The notes beneath the pieces are model-generated. The model was given only the letters and a program-made list of their open reading frames with translations, made no database searches and had not been told where the DNA came from. The position numbers were made by a program, and so were the translations under genes. Shown piece after piece: positions 5,708 to 14,137 of a stretch of 20,357 nt of DNA. Every line of letters begins with the position of its first letter. Within the stretch, counting starts at the first letter, position 1. The stretch spans positions 1 through 20,357 of the forward strand of contig CANQEC010000014.1 of NCBI GenBank assembly GCA_947594335.1. The letters run 5' to 3'. This DNA comes from an uncultured Lachnospiraceae bacterium. Its GTDB lineage: Bacteria > Bacillota > Clostridia > Lachnospirales > Lachnospiraceae.

Positions 5708-6658
5708 ATGTCAAGATATGTCATTAAACGACTGCTCCTGACGGTTGTCATTCTCTGGTGTGCCGGTTTCGTCGTGTTTACTCTGACCTATCTGGTTCCC
5801 GGAGACGTGGCCAAGATCCTGTTGGGGCCGGAGGCGACGGAGGACGTGCTGGTGATCAAACGGGCGGCCCTCGGACTCGATCAGCCGTATCTTGTCCAGT
5901 TAGGACGGTTTATGTATAACACATTTATTCGCTTTGATTTTGGAGATTCCTGGGTATTCAGCAGTTCGGTAATGGCAGAGCTGTTAGAACGTATCCCGCG
6001 TACTCTGATCATTGGCCTGAGCGGTATGATAATCAATGTAAGCATTGGTACGATCCTTGGAATCATCGCGGCGACGCATGAAGGAAAATGGCAGGACTCT
6101 TTTGTAATGGTTATCGCCATGGTATTTGTATCGGCGCCGGATTTCTTTGTGGCGCTGCTGCTGATCCTGCTGTTCTCCCTGAAACTGGGCTGGCTGCCGG
6201 CTTACGGCATTGACAGCTGGACAGGCTACATACTGCCAATCATTTCCAGCAGTCTGGGAGCGATCGCCGTCAATGCCAGACAGTCGCGTTCCAGCATGCT
6301 GGAGGTTATCCGGGCGGATTTCGTGACTACGGCCAGGGCGAAAGGGCAGAAGGAAAGTGTCATTACCCGCAAACATATGCTTCCCAATGCGATGATGCCG
6401 ATTATTACCGGTGTTGGCGGCGGACTGGCAGTGATGATTGCAGGTTCCCCAGTTATTGAGTCCGTATTTTCCATACCAGGTGTCGGGGCTTATCTGCTTT
6501 CCGGAGTCAATCAGCATGATTATCCGGTGGTCTGGGCCTGCGTAATCTTTCTGGCTTTGTTTACTTCTTTTGCAATATTGATTATGGATCTGTGCTACGC
6601 TTTTCTTGATCCGCGTATCAAGGCACAGTACAGCAGAGGGAAGAAGGTGAAAGGATGA
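5708..6658 (+). CDS. ABC importer permease, DppB/OppB type
   Basis: The 316-residue inner permease begins with the conserved MxxYxxKRLLxxV amphipathic start and first helix, then VPGD near residue 31 and the family's external loop with LGLDQPYLVQ and FDFGDSW. Five further helices follow. The cytoplasmic coupling (EAA) loop ARAKGQKES...HMLPNAMMP lies around residues 213-235, where an ATPase docks, and SPVIESVFSIPGVG follows. Length and motif order are standard for BPD_transp_1 permeases of peptide or nickel importers. TTGGAGG lies eight bases before the ATG. The stop overlaps the start of the next permease gene by four bases (ATGA), indicating translational coupling. Function is sure at the class level; substrate is not. 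Confidence 0.95.
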   Translation: MSRYVIKRLLLTVVILWCAGFVVFTLTYLVPGDVAKILLGPEATEDVLVIKRAALGLDQPYLVQLGRFMYNTFIRFDFGDSWVFSSSVMAELLERIPRTLIIGLSGMIINVSIGTILGIIAATHEGKWQDSFVMVIAMVFVSAPDFFVALLLILLFSLKLGWLPAYGIDSWTGYILPIISSSLGAIAVNARQSRSSMLEVIRADFVTTARAKGQKESVITRKHMLPNAMMPIITGVGGGLAVMIAGSPVIESVFSIPGVGAYLLSGVNQHDYPVVWACVIFLALFTSFAILIMDLCYAFLDPRIKAQYSRGKKVKG

Positions 6659-7521
6659 CCGCGAAACAGCAGTATAAGAGACCGAATGCTGTTCTGGAAT
6701 TTTTTGGCAGAATGACAAAGGCGTTCAGCGCCAAACTTGGCGTGATTTTATTTGTGATCATTGTTCTCGTTTGTCTGATCGGGCCGTTCTTTTCGCCCTA
6801 TGATGTAAACGGCATCGATCTGATCAATATGTTTAAAGGGCCTTCCAAAGCGCATCTGCTTGGCTGTGATGAGATGGGGCGCGATATTTTTACCCGTCTG
6901 ATGTATGGCGGCAGATATTCCCTGGCCCTGGGTCTGTGCTCCTCCCTGTTTGGCGCCGCCGTGGGTGTGATCATTGGTTCCGTGGCTGGTTTTTTTGGAG
7001 GAAAGATTGAAACATTCCTTATGCGTCTGATGGATGTGTGGGCGGCTCTGCCCGGCATGCTGCTCTGTATTCTGGTATCAAATGTGATGGGCTCCGGATT
7101 CTTTTCTACCGTGCTGGCTCTGACGGTTGGCGGCATTCCTGGTACAGTGCGTATGATCCGCGGCCAGATCCTGACGGAGCGCTCGAAAGAGTACATAGAG
7201 GCGGCGCAGTCAATTAACTGCTCCAGTTTTTCCATCATGTTCCGGCATCTGCTTCCGAACGTAATCCAGCCGGTTATCGTTACCACAACTATGGGCATCG
7301 GCAGCACGATGATCATGGCGGCTTCCCTTTCCTATATAGGCCTGGGCATTCAGCCTCCGAACCCGGAATGGGGCGCCATGCTGGCCACCGGCAAGACCCA
7401 GATCCGAACGTATCCGCATATGCTTCTGGTGCCTGGTATTGCGATCGCGCTTACGGTATTTGCCATTAATCTGATGGGCGACGGCATCCGCGACGCTCTG
7501 GATCCGAAGCTGAGAGACTGA
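6655..7521 (+). CDS. ABC importer permease, DppC/OppC type
   Basis: This 288-residue second permease partners the preceding one. A first helix (about residues 27-47) is followed by SPYDVNGID and HLLGCDEMGRDIFTRLMYGGRYSL, the typical periplasm-side hallmark of DppC/OppC proteins, and then by five more helices. The coupling loop, with EYIEAAQSINCSS...RHLLPNVIQPV, is at about residues 181-205 and the SYIGLGIQPPNPEWG motif follows. The start codon lies inside the last codons of the upstream gene with the ribosome site GAAGGTGAAAGG, which supports coupled translation. The next gene begins 17 bases after the stop. Class assignment is firm. Confidence 0.95.
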   Translation: MTAKQQYKRPNAVLEFFGRMTKAFSAKLGVILFVIIVLVCLIGPFFSPYDVNGIDLINMFKGPSKAHLLGCDEMGRDIFTRLMYGGRYSLALGLCSSLFGAAVGVIIGSVAGFFGGKIETFLMRLMDVWAALPGMLLCILVSNVMGSGFFSTVLALTVGGIPGTVRMIRGQILTERSKEYIEAAQSINCSSFSIMFRHLLPNVIQPVIVTTTMGIGSTMIMAASLSYIGLGIQPPNPEWGAMLATGKTQIRTYPHMLLVPGIAIALTVFAINLMGDGIRDALDPKLRD

Positions 7522-7538
7522 GAAAGAGGTGAAAACGC

Positions 7539-8516
7539 ATGAGTACAAATAAAGAAGTATTTCTTTCGGTAAAAAACCTGGAGGTTTCCTATTCTCAGGC
7601 CCGCAGGGAGGTCCGCGCAGTAAATGGTGTTTCCTTCGATGTACAGAAAGGGAAGACGCTGGGACTGGTCGGAGAGACAGGAGCCGGCAAAACGACGATC
7701 GCGAAAGCTATTCTGCGGATTCTGCCCGATCCGCCGGCTAAAGTGAAAAGCGGTGAGATTTTTCTTGGCGGGGAGGATCTGCTGAAGAAAAAAGAAGAGG
7801 ACATGCTTGATGTGCGCGGCAAAAAGATCGCCATGATCTTTCAGGATCCGATGACTGCGCTGAATCCGCTGATGACAGTGGGGGATCAGATCCTGGAAGT
7901 GCTGCTGCTGCACAACGATTACGATAAAGCGGCCGGTATGCGTGAAGCCGGCAGGATGCTGGAGACAGTGGGGATCCCGGCGGAGCGTTACGCTGAGTAT
8001 CCGCATCAGTTTTCCGGCGGCATGAAGCAGCGTGTGGTCATTGCCATGGCGCTGGCCTGCAATCCGGAACTTTTGCTGGCCGATGAGCCGACAACCGCTC
8101 TTGACGTGACGATTCAGGCTCAGGTACCGGAACTGATCAATGACCTGAAAATGAAATTCGGCACATCCATGATCCTGATTACCCATGACCTTGGCGTAAT
8201 CGCTCAAACCTGTGACGATGTAGCCGTGATCTATGCAGGAAAGATTGTAGAGAGCGGGACAAAGGAGGATGTGTTTGATCATCCGGCGCATCCTTATACA
8301 CTCGGTCTGTTCGGATCCCTGCCGGATATTGATTCCAGGACGTCCCGGCTCAGTCCGATTGCCGGAATGCCGCCCGATCCTACGAACCTGCCGGAGGGCT
8401 GTTCTTTCCATCCGCGCTGTCCTCATGCAACGGACGCATGCCGGAAAGGTCAGATTACTTCCAGAGAAATCACCCCAGGCCATTTCTGCGCCTGTATTCG
8501 GGAAGGAGGCAATTAA
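7539..8516 (+). CDS. ABC importer ATPase, DppD/OppD type
   Basis: This 325-residue cytoplasmic ATPase powers the permease pair. Walker A is G45-ETGAGKT52 (the usual ESGSGKS changed to ETGAGKT), Q-loop Q102, signature F158-SGGM, Walker B LLLAD182-E183, and switch His216 in ITHD. After residue 255 comes the oligopeptide-transporter C-terminal extension with HPYTLGL, then a Cys cluster C-SFHPRC-PHATDAC. In related DppD proteins this cluster has been described as binding an iron-sulfur cluster; here I see only the Cys residues. The AAGAGGTG ribosome site is seven bases before the ATG, and the stop TAA directly precedes the next gene's ATG. It would form a heterodimer with the following ATPase. 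Confidence 0.95.
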   Translation: MSTNKEVFLSVKNLEVSYSQARREVRAVNGVSFDVQKGKTLGLVGETGAGKTTIAKAILRILPDPPAKVKSGEIFLGGEDLLKKKEEDMLDVRGKKIAMIFQDPMTALNPLMTVGDQILEVLLLHNDYDKAAGMREAGRMLETVGIPAERYAEYPHQFSGGMKQRVVIAMALACNPELLLADEPTTALDVTIQAQVPELINDLKMKFGTSMILITHDLGVIAQTCDDVAVIYAGKIVESGTKEDVFDHPAHPYTLGLFGSLPDIDSRTSRLSPIAGMPPDPTNLPEGCSFHPRCPHATDACRKGQITSREITPGHFCACIREGGN

Positions 8517-9476
8517 ATGGCGGAAGAATTGATTCGTGTAGAACACCTGAAAAAATATTTTAAGGTACCGGCAGGCATTAACCATGCGGTAGATGATGTA
8601 AGTTTTACCATTAACAGAGGGGAGACCCTGGGCGTGGTAGGCGAGTCAGGATGCGGGAAGAGCACCCTGGGCCGAACTTTAATCCATCTGCAGGAGCCTA
8701 CAGAAGGGAAAATGTACCTGAAGGGAAAAGATATCACCCATGTAAAGGGCAATGAACTGAAAAAAGTGCGTGAGCAGATGCAGATTGTATTTCAGGATCC
8801 GTATTCCAGTCTGAATCCGCGTCTGAGTATTGAGAGCACGGTCATGGAGCCGCTGAAGCGGTCCAAACGCTTCCGTTCCAAGAAAGAAATGAAAGAGGAA
8901 GCGAACCGCCTGATGGAGCTGGTGGGTATTGACGAGAGGCTTCGCATGGCTTATCCGCACGAACTGGACGGCGGACGCCGCCAGCGTGTGTGCATCGCCA
9001 GGGCGCTGGCCCTGAAGCCGGATTTCATTGTCTGCGACGAACCGGTATCGGCCCTGGATGTCTCGATACAGGCGGCAGTGCTGAATCTGCTGATGGATCT
9101 GCAGGATCAGATGGGAATGGCATATATGTTTGTTACGCATGATTTGTCGGTGGTACGCCATATTTCCAATCACATCTGTGTTATGTATCTGGGACAGCTT
9201 GTGGAAAAGGCGGAGACGGATGAACTGTTTGAGAATACGCTGCATCCGTATACGAAGGCTCTGCTTTCCGCGATCCCCAGCGTGAATATTCACCGTCCTC
9301 TGAAGCGTATTCAGCTGACCGGCGAGATTACCAGCCCGATCAACCCGAAACCGGGATGCCGGTTCGCGGCGCGCTGCCCGTACGCGACGGAGGCCTGCCA
9401 GCAGCCGCAGCAGCTGGAAGAGGTTTCCCCCGGACATTTTGTGTCCTGCTGCCGCGTAAAAGAGATTAACGGATAG
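8517..9476 (+). CDS. ABC importer ATPase, DppF/OppF type, with altered signature
   Basis: This 319-residue second ATPase has Walker A G42-ESGCGKST50, Q-loop Q93, Walker B IVCD174-E175, and switch His208 in VTHD. The C-terminal oligopeptide-transporter domain has the Cys motif PGCRFAARCPYATEAC, as in the partner. The ABC signature reads L150-D-GGRRQRV instead of LSGGQ: the Ser that contacts the gamma-phosphate of ATP bound at the partner's Walker A is Asp151. Asymmetric ATP sites are known in heterodimeric ABC ATPases, so one site may be non-hydrolytic here; that is inference. The ATG follows the upstream stop with no gap, and GGAGG lies within the end of the upstream gene, so translation is coupled. 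Confidence 0.95.
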   Translation: MAEELIRVEHLKKYFKVPAGINHAVDDVSFTINRGETLGVVGESGCGKSTLGRTLIHLQEPTEGKMYLKGKDITHVKGNELKKVREQMQIVFQDPYSSLNPRLSIESTVMEPLKRSKRFRSKKEMKEEANRLMELVGIDERLRMAYPHELDGGRRQRVCIARALALKPDFIVCDEPVSALDVSIQAAVLNLLMDLQDQMGMAYMFVTHDLSVVRHISNHICVMYLGQLVEKAETDELFENTLHPYTKALLSAIPSVNIHRPLKRIQLTGEITSPINPKPGCRFAARCPYATEACQQPQQLEEVSPGHFVSCCRVKEING

Positions 9477-9489
9477 GAGAATAGACAGG

Positions 9490-10782
9490 ATGATTAGAAG
9501 AATGAGAAACGGCCAGTTTCGGGATGAGAGGATTGCAGGCGTGAATGAGACGCTGGTGGAGATTGGCTGGTTTAAAAACGCGATGTTGTACGCTCCTGCG
9601 GATCCCGGAAAAAACAGCCGGGTGGGAGTGGTGATGATGCACTGCGACCAGAATTACATGGCATTCAACATGGCTCCGCAGCTGGCAAAGCGCGGATTTC
9701 GTGTACTGGCCTGCGAGTCAGTTGAAAACGGACCGATCGACGATAAATTTTCTTTGTTGAATACAGCCGTGCGTTTTATGAAACGTGTGCCAGGCGTAGA
9801 GGTACTGATACTGATGGGACACAGCGGAGGCGCGACTCTGATCACAGCTTACCAGAGTATTGCCGAGAATGGGCCGCAGATCTATCAGGGACCGGAAAAA
9901 ATCTATGCCTGCCGGGTGAAGGAAAAACTGGAACCGGCGGATGCGGTCATGCTGATGGACGCCAACTATGGCAATGGCGTGATGACGCTGGTGAGCCTTG
10001 ACCCTGCAATCGTGGAGGAAGGCAATGGAATGAAGCTGGATCCGGAATTTGATATTTTTAATCCGGCAAATGGCTATGATCCGCAGGGGTCCCATTACAG
10101 TGAGGAATTTAAGAAAAAATATTTTGCCGCGCAGGAGCGCAGAAATGCCCAATTAGTGAAAATGGCGCTGGAACGCCTGCATCTGATCGAACAGGGAAAA
10201 GGCTGCTACGCAGATGATGAGCCGTTCATTATCACGGCCGCTAATCAGCCGAAGCCAAATAACCGCCTGATCCCGCAGGATCTGCACCTGCTGAATCATA
10301 CGAAGGGTGCCTATGATCTGCTTCACGGAGACGGCAGTATCACGCATGAGGTGATCTATTGTCAGCGTACTGCTGAGTGTGACCACAGTATGTCTCATAC
10401 TTACGGTATGGGTGCGAACAAAAATACAGTGCGTGGATTCCTGAGCTCCCAGGCGATGCGTACAGATGGATTTGCCATTACCGCGGATGATGTGCTTGGC
10501 GTAGACTGGGATTCCAGCTATGCTTCCGGAATCGGCAATATTAAAGGAGTGCATGTTCCTCTTTTGGTGATGGGAATGACAGGCAGCTATGAATATATGG
10601 CTTCCGAACTGATCTACAATGAGGCGGTATCGGAAAATAAGGAGATTGCTTTTGTACATGGAGCGACTCATAATTTCACTCCGAACCATGATGCAGAGAA
10701 AGCACCTGGGGAATTTGGGGATACGGAAGATGCGCTTTACGATTATATGACCAGGTGGATGGAGAAAAATTTCCTTTCGTGA
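9490..10782 (+). CDS. Alpha/beta-hydrolase-fold enzyme linked to the importer
   Basis: This 430-residue cytosolic protein (no signal peptide) has an alpha/beta hydrolase core. The oxyanion-side strand VGVVMMHCDQ is near residue 45, the nucleophile elbow is G110-H-S112-G-G, and the probable catalytic His is H394 in VHGATHNF. About 130 residues between the strand after the elbow and the C-terminal part form a long insert or lid, which makes it larger than the usual 250-300. The acidic residue cannot be assigned with confidence. It follows the importer ATPase by 13 bases with AGGAG ten bases before the ATG (an alternative ATG is at 9505), so it is the last gene of the importer operon and probably acts on the imported ligand, cleaving an ester, thioester or amide. 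The substrate is unknown. Confidence 0.82.
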   Translation: MIRRMRNGQFRDERIAGVNETLVEIGWFKNAMLYAPADPGKNSRVGVVMMHCDQNYMAFNMAPQLAKRGFRVLACESVENGPIDDKFSLLNTAVRFMKRVPGVEVLILMGHSGGATLITAYQSIAENGPQIYQGPEKIYACRVKEKLEPADAVMLMDANYGNGVMTLVSLDPAIVEEGNGMKLDPEFDIFNPANGYDPQGSHYSEEFKKKYFAAQERRNAQLVKMALERLHLIEQGKGCYADDEPFIITAANQPKPNNRLIPQDLHLLNHTKGAYDLLHGDGSITHEVIYCQRTAECDHSMSHTYGMGANKNTVRGFLSSQAMRTDGFAITADDVLGVDWDSSYASGIGNIKGVHVPLLVMGMTGSYEYMASELIYNEAVSENKEIAFVHGATHNFTPNHDAEKAPGEFGDTEDALYDYMTRWMEKNFLS

Positions 10783-10842
10783 TAAAGGAAAAGGAGAACA
10801 GAGGAGGGAACTATTCCGGAAACTGCGGCTGCCGGGGACAAT

Positions 10843-10906
10843 AAAAAAGCTGCGGCATGATCAGCCATGGATGACAGAAAAACTCACCAGGGTGATTGTG
10901 CCGCAG
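10843..10906 (-). terminator. Terminator of the LysR gene
   Basis: Read on the minus strand, CTGCGGCA (10906-10899) pairs with TGCCGCAG (10857-10850) at the base of a longer imperfect stem, followed by six T (10848-10843). It ends the LysR transcript; on the plus strand there is no T run, so it would not clearly stop the hydrolase transcript. Confidence 0.72.
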
Positions 10907-10914
10907 TCTGACGC

Positions 10915-11790
10915 TTAATAATCTTTAAAGTAACTCTGCACGAATCTGACAAATTTTTGTTCGGCTTTTGTCAGGGTTTCTCCTTTCCGCCAGGCAACGG
11001 AGAGCGTCAGTTTCACTTCAGGATCCAGATCGACAATAGAAATCAGATCTTCATTGAAACGGATTGCGGTACTCTTTTTATGAAGAAGTGCAATACCGCT
11101 GTTGTCCTCCACAAGTTCGATGGCTTCGGTGCCTACCAGAGCGGTCATTACCACCCTGGGAGTGATGTCGTACCGGTCAAATACCCGCATTCCAAGATCC
11201 CATTTGGTATTAACGGAAATAATATCTTCATGTGCAAGTTCTTTAATCCGGACAGATGTACGCGAAGACAGAGGATGCGTTTTGGGAATGATGGCAGCGA
11301 GACTTTCTGATCCGACGTCCCGGTATTCGAATTCTTTCATTTGCTTCAGTTCTTCTTTCGTTTCCAGGCCGCGCAGCAGTATTGCCAGGCTGCATTCTCC
11401 GGAAGCAAGCACTTTCCTGGCATCTCCGGCGCAGGTACGGACCACGTAGCCTTTGTTCATGTAACAAAAATCACGGATCAGATCGTGGATGCGGTAATCC
11501 GAGGCCAGGATCAGCAGATTGCTTTCAGTCTCCTGCAGTCTCTGGACATCGGCAAGGCAGCAGTTGGCCAGATTGACGATCTGATTGGCATATCCGGCAA
11601 ATATCTTTCCATATTTGGTGATGGTGATCCGGCGGCCGGATTTTTCAAACAATGGGACGCCCAGTTCGTTTTCCAGCGTTTTGATATGCTTGAATAAGGT
11701 AGACTGCGACAGGTAGAGCTTGTCGGCTGCTTCCGTATAGTTGCTCTCCTGCACCATGACAAGATATTCTCTGATGTATTCTATATCCAT
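10915..11790 (-). CDS. LysR-type transcriptional regulator
   Basis: This 291-residue regulator starts at ATG 11790, giving MDIEYIREYL, a typical LysR beginning with GGGAG upstream; the longer in-frame start at 11877 lies at the promoter and is rejected. Residues 1-60 are the winged helix-turn-helix: the block YTEAADKLYLSQSTLFKHIKTLE is the DNA-reading region, followed by LGVPLFEKSGR. Residues 90-290 form the periplasmic-binding-like effector domain. The gene is convergent with the importer operon and divergent from the GH3-to-reductase operon, the usual layout for a regulator of its divergent neighbour. A small molecule handled by the pathway is the likely inducer. Autoregulation is suggested by the overlapping divergent promoter region. 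Confidence 0.92.
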   Translation of the reverse strand: MDIEYIREYLVMVQESNYTEAADKLYLSQSTLFKHIKTLENELGVPLFEKSGRRITITKYGKIFAGYANQIVNLANCCLADVQRLQETESNLLILASDYRIHDLIRDFCYMNKGYVVRTCAGDARKVLASGECSLAILLRGLETKEELKQMKEFEYRDVGSESLAAIIPKTHPLSSRTSVRIKELAHEDIISVNTKWDLGMRVFDRYDITPRVVMTALVGTEAIELVEDNSGIALLHKKSTAIRFNEDLISIVDLDPEVKLTLSVAWRKGETLTKAEQKFVRFVQSYFKDY

Positions 11791-11856
11791 AGTATTCTCC
11801 CTGGTCAAAGTATCGTTTCCGTTTCTTGAACATTCTTTGCGAATAGAATTACTTAT

Positions 11857-11885
11857 ATTATAAAAGTACGGAACCAATTTGTCAA
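11857..11885 (-). promoter_or_regulatory. Perfect-consensus promoter of the LysR gene
   Basis: On the minus strand TTGACA (11885-11880), exactly 17 bases and TATAAT (11862-11857) match the sigma-A consensus at every position. The -10 is embedded in a palindrome, TTATA-T-TATAA on the plus strand (11853-11863). A weaker plus-strand pair, TTGCGA (11837-11842) and TATAAA (11859-11864), overlaps it and could drive the divergent operon. Confidence 0.78.
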
Positions 11886-11941
11886 AAGAGCAGAAGGATT
11901 ATTTTTCAAAGTGCTGACATCGGGAAAGGCAGGAAAAAGGG

Positions 11942-12370
11942 ATGAGAAAAGCAAACTGCCAGTGGCTTTCGAGGCGGGATTTACTGATCATTGCCTCTAT
12001 TTTTGTAGTCATTACGTATTTTATGTATCGGGGAATCCTGCCCGGCGTCGAGTTCCACCCGTCGCAGACGGGACTGACCCTGTCCGGGCCGGAGAAAACG
12101 TCCGTTGAACTGAGGTACGATGAGGTGTTTTCGGCAGAACTGGCCGAAAACCCGGATTATGGGGCAAATATCGGCGGAGGTGTCCGGGGAAGCTTCCATT
12201 ATGGAACCTGGGAAAATGAGGAATGGGGAACCTACGAAGCTTTTGTGTCGGAAAAGATCCCCTGCTGTATTGTGCTGCGCACGGAAAACGCGACAATAGC
12301 GTTTAATTTTGAAAGCCAGGATACAACGGAGCGGCTGTATCCGCAGCTGCAGGAGAGGTTTGGGGATTGA
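11942..12370 (+). CDS. Small membrane-anchored protein with a possible PH-like domain
   Basis: This 142-residue protein has one membrane helix at about residues 13-29 (LLIIASIFVVITYFMY) after a basic Arg-rich start, so the rest lies outside the membrane. The remaining 110 residues look all-beta: an LRYDEVFSAEL strand, a Gly-rich turn, EEWGTYEAFVSEKIPCCIVLRT, then NATIAFNFES and a C-terminal helix ending LYPQLQERFG. This order of strands and a final helix resembles bacterial PH-like (bPH) domains, a weak assignment made by eye. The ribosome site GGAAAAAGG is close to the ATG. It is the first gene divergent from LysR and lies 78 bases before the GH3 start, so it likely belongs to that operon. 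Function unknown. Confidence 0.62.
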   Translation: MRKANCQWLSRRDLLIIASIFVVITYFMYRGILPGVEFHPSQTGLTLSGPEKTSVELRYDEVFSAELAENPDYGANIGGGVRGSFHYGTWENEEWGTYEAFVSEKIPCCIVLRTENATIAFNFESQDTTERLYPQLQERFGD

Positions 12371-12381
12371 GGAGGATGATT

Positions 12382-12456
12382 ATGGATGGAAGTAAAAAAC
12401 TGAAAAATGTACAGCTTTTCAATGAAGAATACAGAGGAGGGATGGAATATGGCTGA
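12382..12456 (+). CDS. Possible 24-codon leader peptide overlapping the GH3 start
   Basis: A GGAGG (12371-12375) sits six bases before an ATG that opens 24 codons (starting MDGSKKLKN), ending in TGA 12454-12456, eight bases past the GH3 start codon. The overlap could couple translation of GH3. It has no recognisable similarity, and the second ribosome site GAGGAGGG (12434-12441) inside it serves GH3 directly. It may be only an accidental frame. Confidence 0.25.
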   Translation: MDGSKKLKNVQLFNEEYRGGMEYG

Positions 12457-14119
12457 TTTATCGAAACGTCCGTTCTATTTGAATAAAGATCAGATACAGT
12501 GGGTGAACAGTACGCTGTCACATTTGACACTGGAACAGAAAGCGGGACAGCTGTTTTGCGTTATGGGCGGAGATTATGAAATGGATGAACTGTGCCGGAT
12601 GGTAAAAGACAGTATGGTCGGCGCTGTCCTGTATCGCCCGGCGCCGGCGGAGGAAATCCGTGAAAAGTACCGCTTACTGGATGCAGCCGCTCAGGTTCCG
12701 CTTCTCAAAGCGGCGAACCTGGAAGAAGGAGGAGCGGGGGCGGTCAGCGACGGCACATTGTTTGGATGGCCGATGATGGTTTCTGCTGCCGCCGATGATG
12801 AGATGGTGGAAAAGTTTGCCAAAGTCTGTGCGGTGGAAGGGCAAAGCGCCGGAATAAACTGGAGTTTTTCTCCTGTTTGTGATTTGGATCTCAATTATCT
12901 CAATCCCATTACAAATGTGCGTACTTATGGGAGCGATAAGGACCGGGTTATCCGGAATACGGAAATCTATGTAAAGACGCTGCAGAGGTATGGAGTAGCT
13001 GCCTGTGCGAAGCACTATCCGGGGGACGGTACAGACTACCGGGATCATCATTTGCATCCAACGTACAACAGCCTGTCTGCGCAGGGATGGTACAGCAGTT
13101 ATGGCGAAATATATCGGAACCTGATAGAGAAGGATCTGATGAGTGTGATGGTGGGACATATTGTTCAGCCTGATGTAGCCATGGAAATCAATCCGAAGCT
13201 GTCGTTTGCGGACTGCCTTCCGGCTTCCCTCAGCAAAGAGATGCTGACGGGCGTTCTCAGGGAAAAGTTTCAGTTTAATGGTGTGATTACGACAGACGCG
13301 ACGATCATGGGAGGATATTGTATGGCGATGGAGAGGAGAAAAGCGATTCCCACTTCCATCATGGCAGGCTGCGATATGATCGTATTCAATACGAACCTTG
13401 AAGAGGACTGCTCTTATATCCTTCAGGGAATAAAGGATGGTCTTCTGACAGAGGAGCGTCTGGATGAAGCGGTGACAAGGATACTGGCCCTGAAGGCGAA
13501 AACATGCCGGATTCATGAAGAAACCCGGCCGGAGCAGACACAGATCCAGCCTGGGAAATGGCATCGGGAATGTGCGGATAAAGCTGTGACCCTGGTAAAA
13601 AATCTGTGTCCGGAGGTGCTGCCGGTTACCCCGGAAAAATATGGCCGCATCCGTCTGATCACGCTTGGGAATGATCAGATTCCTGGCGGCAGCCTGAAGA
13701 CCGGCGGCAGCCTGAAAATGGAGGCAGAAAAACTGCTGCGGGAAAAAGGATTTTCGGTGGAACAGTACGATCCCGGTACAGATGACCTGCACGGAACGGG
13801 AAGCCTTCCCGGGAACCGCCTGACTCTGTATCTGGCAAACTATGAACAGGCAAGTAATCAGACTGACGTGCGTATCCACTGGTGTAAAAAGCATGCGCTG
13901 GACATACCGCGTTTTCTGAATGAAGAGGACAGTGTTTTTGTATCTTTTGCCAATCCGTATCATCTGCAGGATGTTCCGCGTATCAAAACGTATATTAACG
14001 CTTATACGGCAACCAGGGATACCATAGCGGCAGTCATAGACAAGATCACAGGGGGCAGTGCATTTAAGGGCATCAGTCCGGTGGATCCGTTCTGCGGTCT
14101 TTTGGATACGGCAATTTAA
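12449..14119 (+). CDS. GH3 enzyme of NagZ type (beta-N-acetylhexosaminidase or phosphorylase)
   Basis: This 556-residue protein is a glycoside hydrolase family 3 enzyme. The N-terminal (beta/alpha)8 domain (about 15-380) has LTLEQKAGQLF near 26, the substrate-binding K188-H189, and the NagZ-type loop KHYPGDGTDYRDHH, in which D199-x-H201 matches the Asp-His acid/base dyad. The nucleophile is probably D283 in GVITTDA. A C-terminal domain starts with KAVTLVKN. No signal peptide is seen, so it works in the cytosol on imported material. NagZ-type GH3 enzymes with His acid/base have been shown in some cases to be phosphorylases, which fits the beta-phosphoglucomutase gene 18 bases downstream. The start at 12449 is chosen for its GAGGAGGG seven bases before; the 12407 in-frame ATG has none. 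It has no lipoprotein or surface signals, unlike many degradative GH3 enzymes. Confidence 0.88.
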   Translation: MADLSKRPFYLNKDQIQWVNSTLSHLTLEQKAGQLFCVMGGDYEMDELCRMVKDSMVGAVLYRPAPAEEIREKYRLLDAAAQVPLLKAANLEEGGAGAVSDGTLFGWPMMVSAAADDEMVEKFAKVCAVEGQSAGINWSFSPVCDLDLNYLNPITNVRTYGSDKDRVIRNTEIYVKTLQRYGVAACAKHYPGDGTDYRDHHLHPTYNSLSAQGWYSSYGEIYRNLIEKDLMSVMVGHIVQPDVAMEINPKLSFADCLPASLSKEMLTGVLREKFQFNGVITTDATIMGGYCMAMERRKAIPTSIMAGCDMIVFNTNLEEDCSYILQGIKDGLLTEERLDEAVTRILALKAKTCRIHEETRPEQTQIQPGKWHRECADKAVTLVKNLCPEVLPVTPEKYGRIRLITLGNDQIPGGSLKTGGSLKMEAEKLLREKGFSVEQYDPGTDDLHGTGSLPGNRLTLYLANYEQASNQTDVRIHWCKKHALDIPRFLNEEDSVFVSFANPYHLQDVPRIKTYINAYTATRDTIAAVIDKITGGSAFKGISPVDPFCGLLDTAI

Positions 14120-14137
14120 CAGAACAGAGGAAACAGT

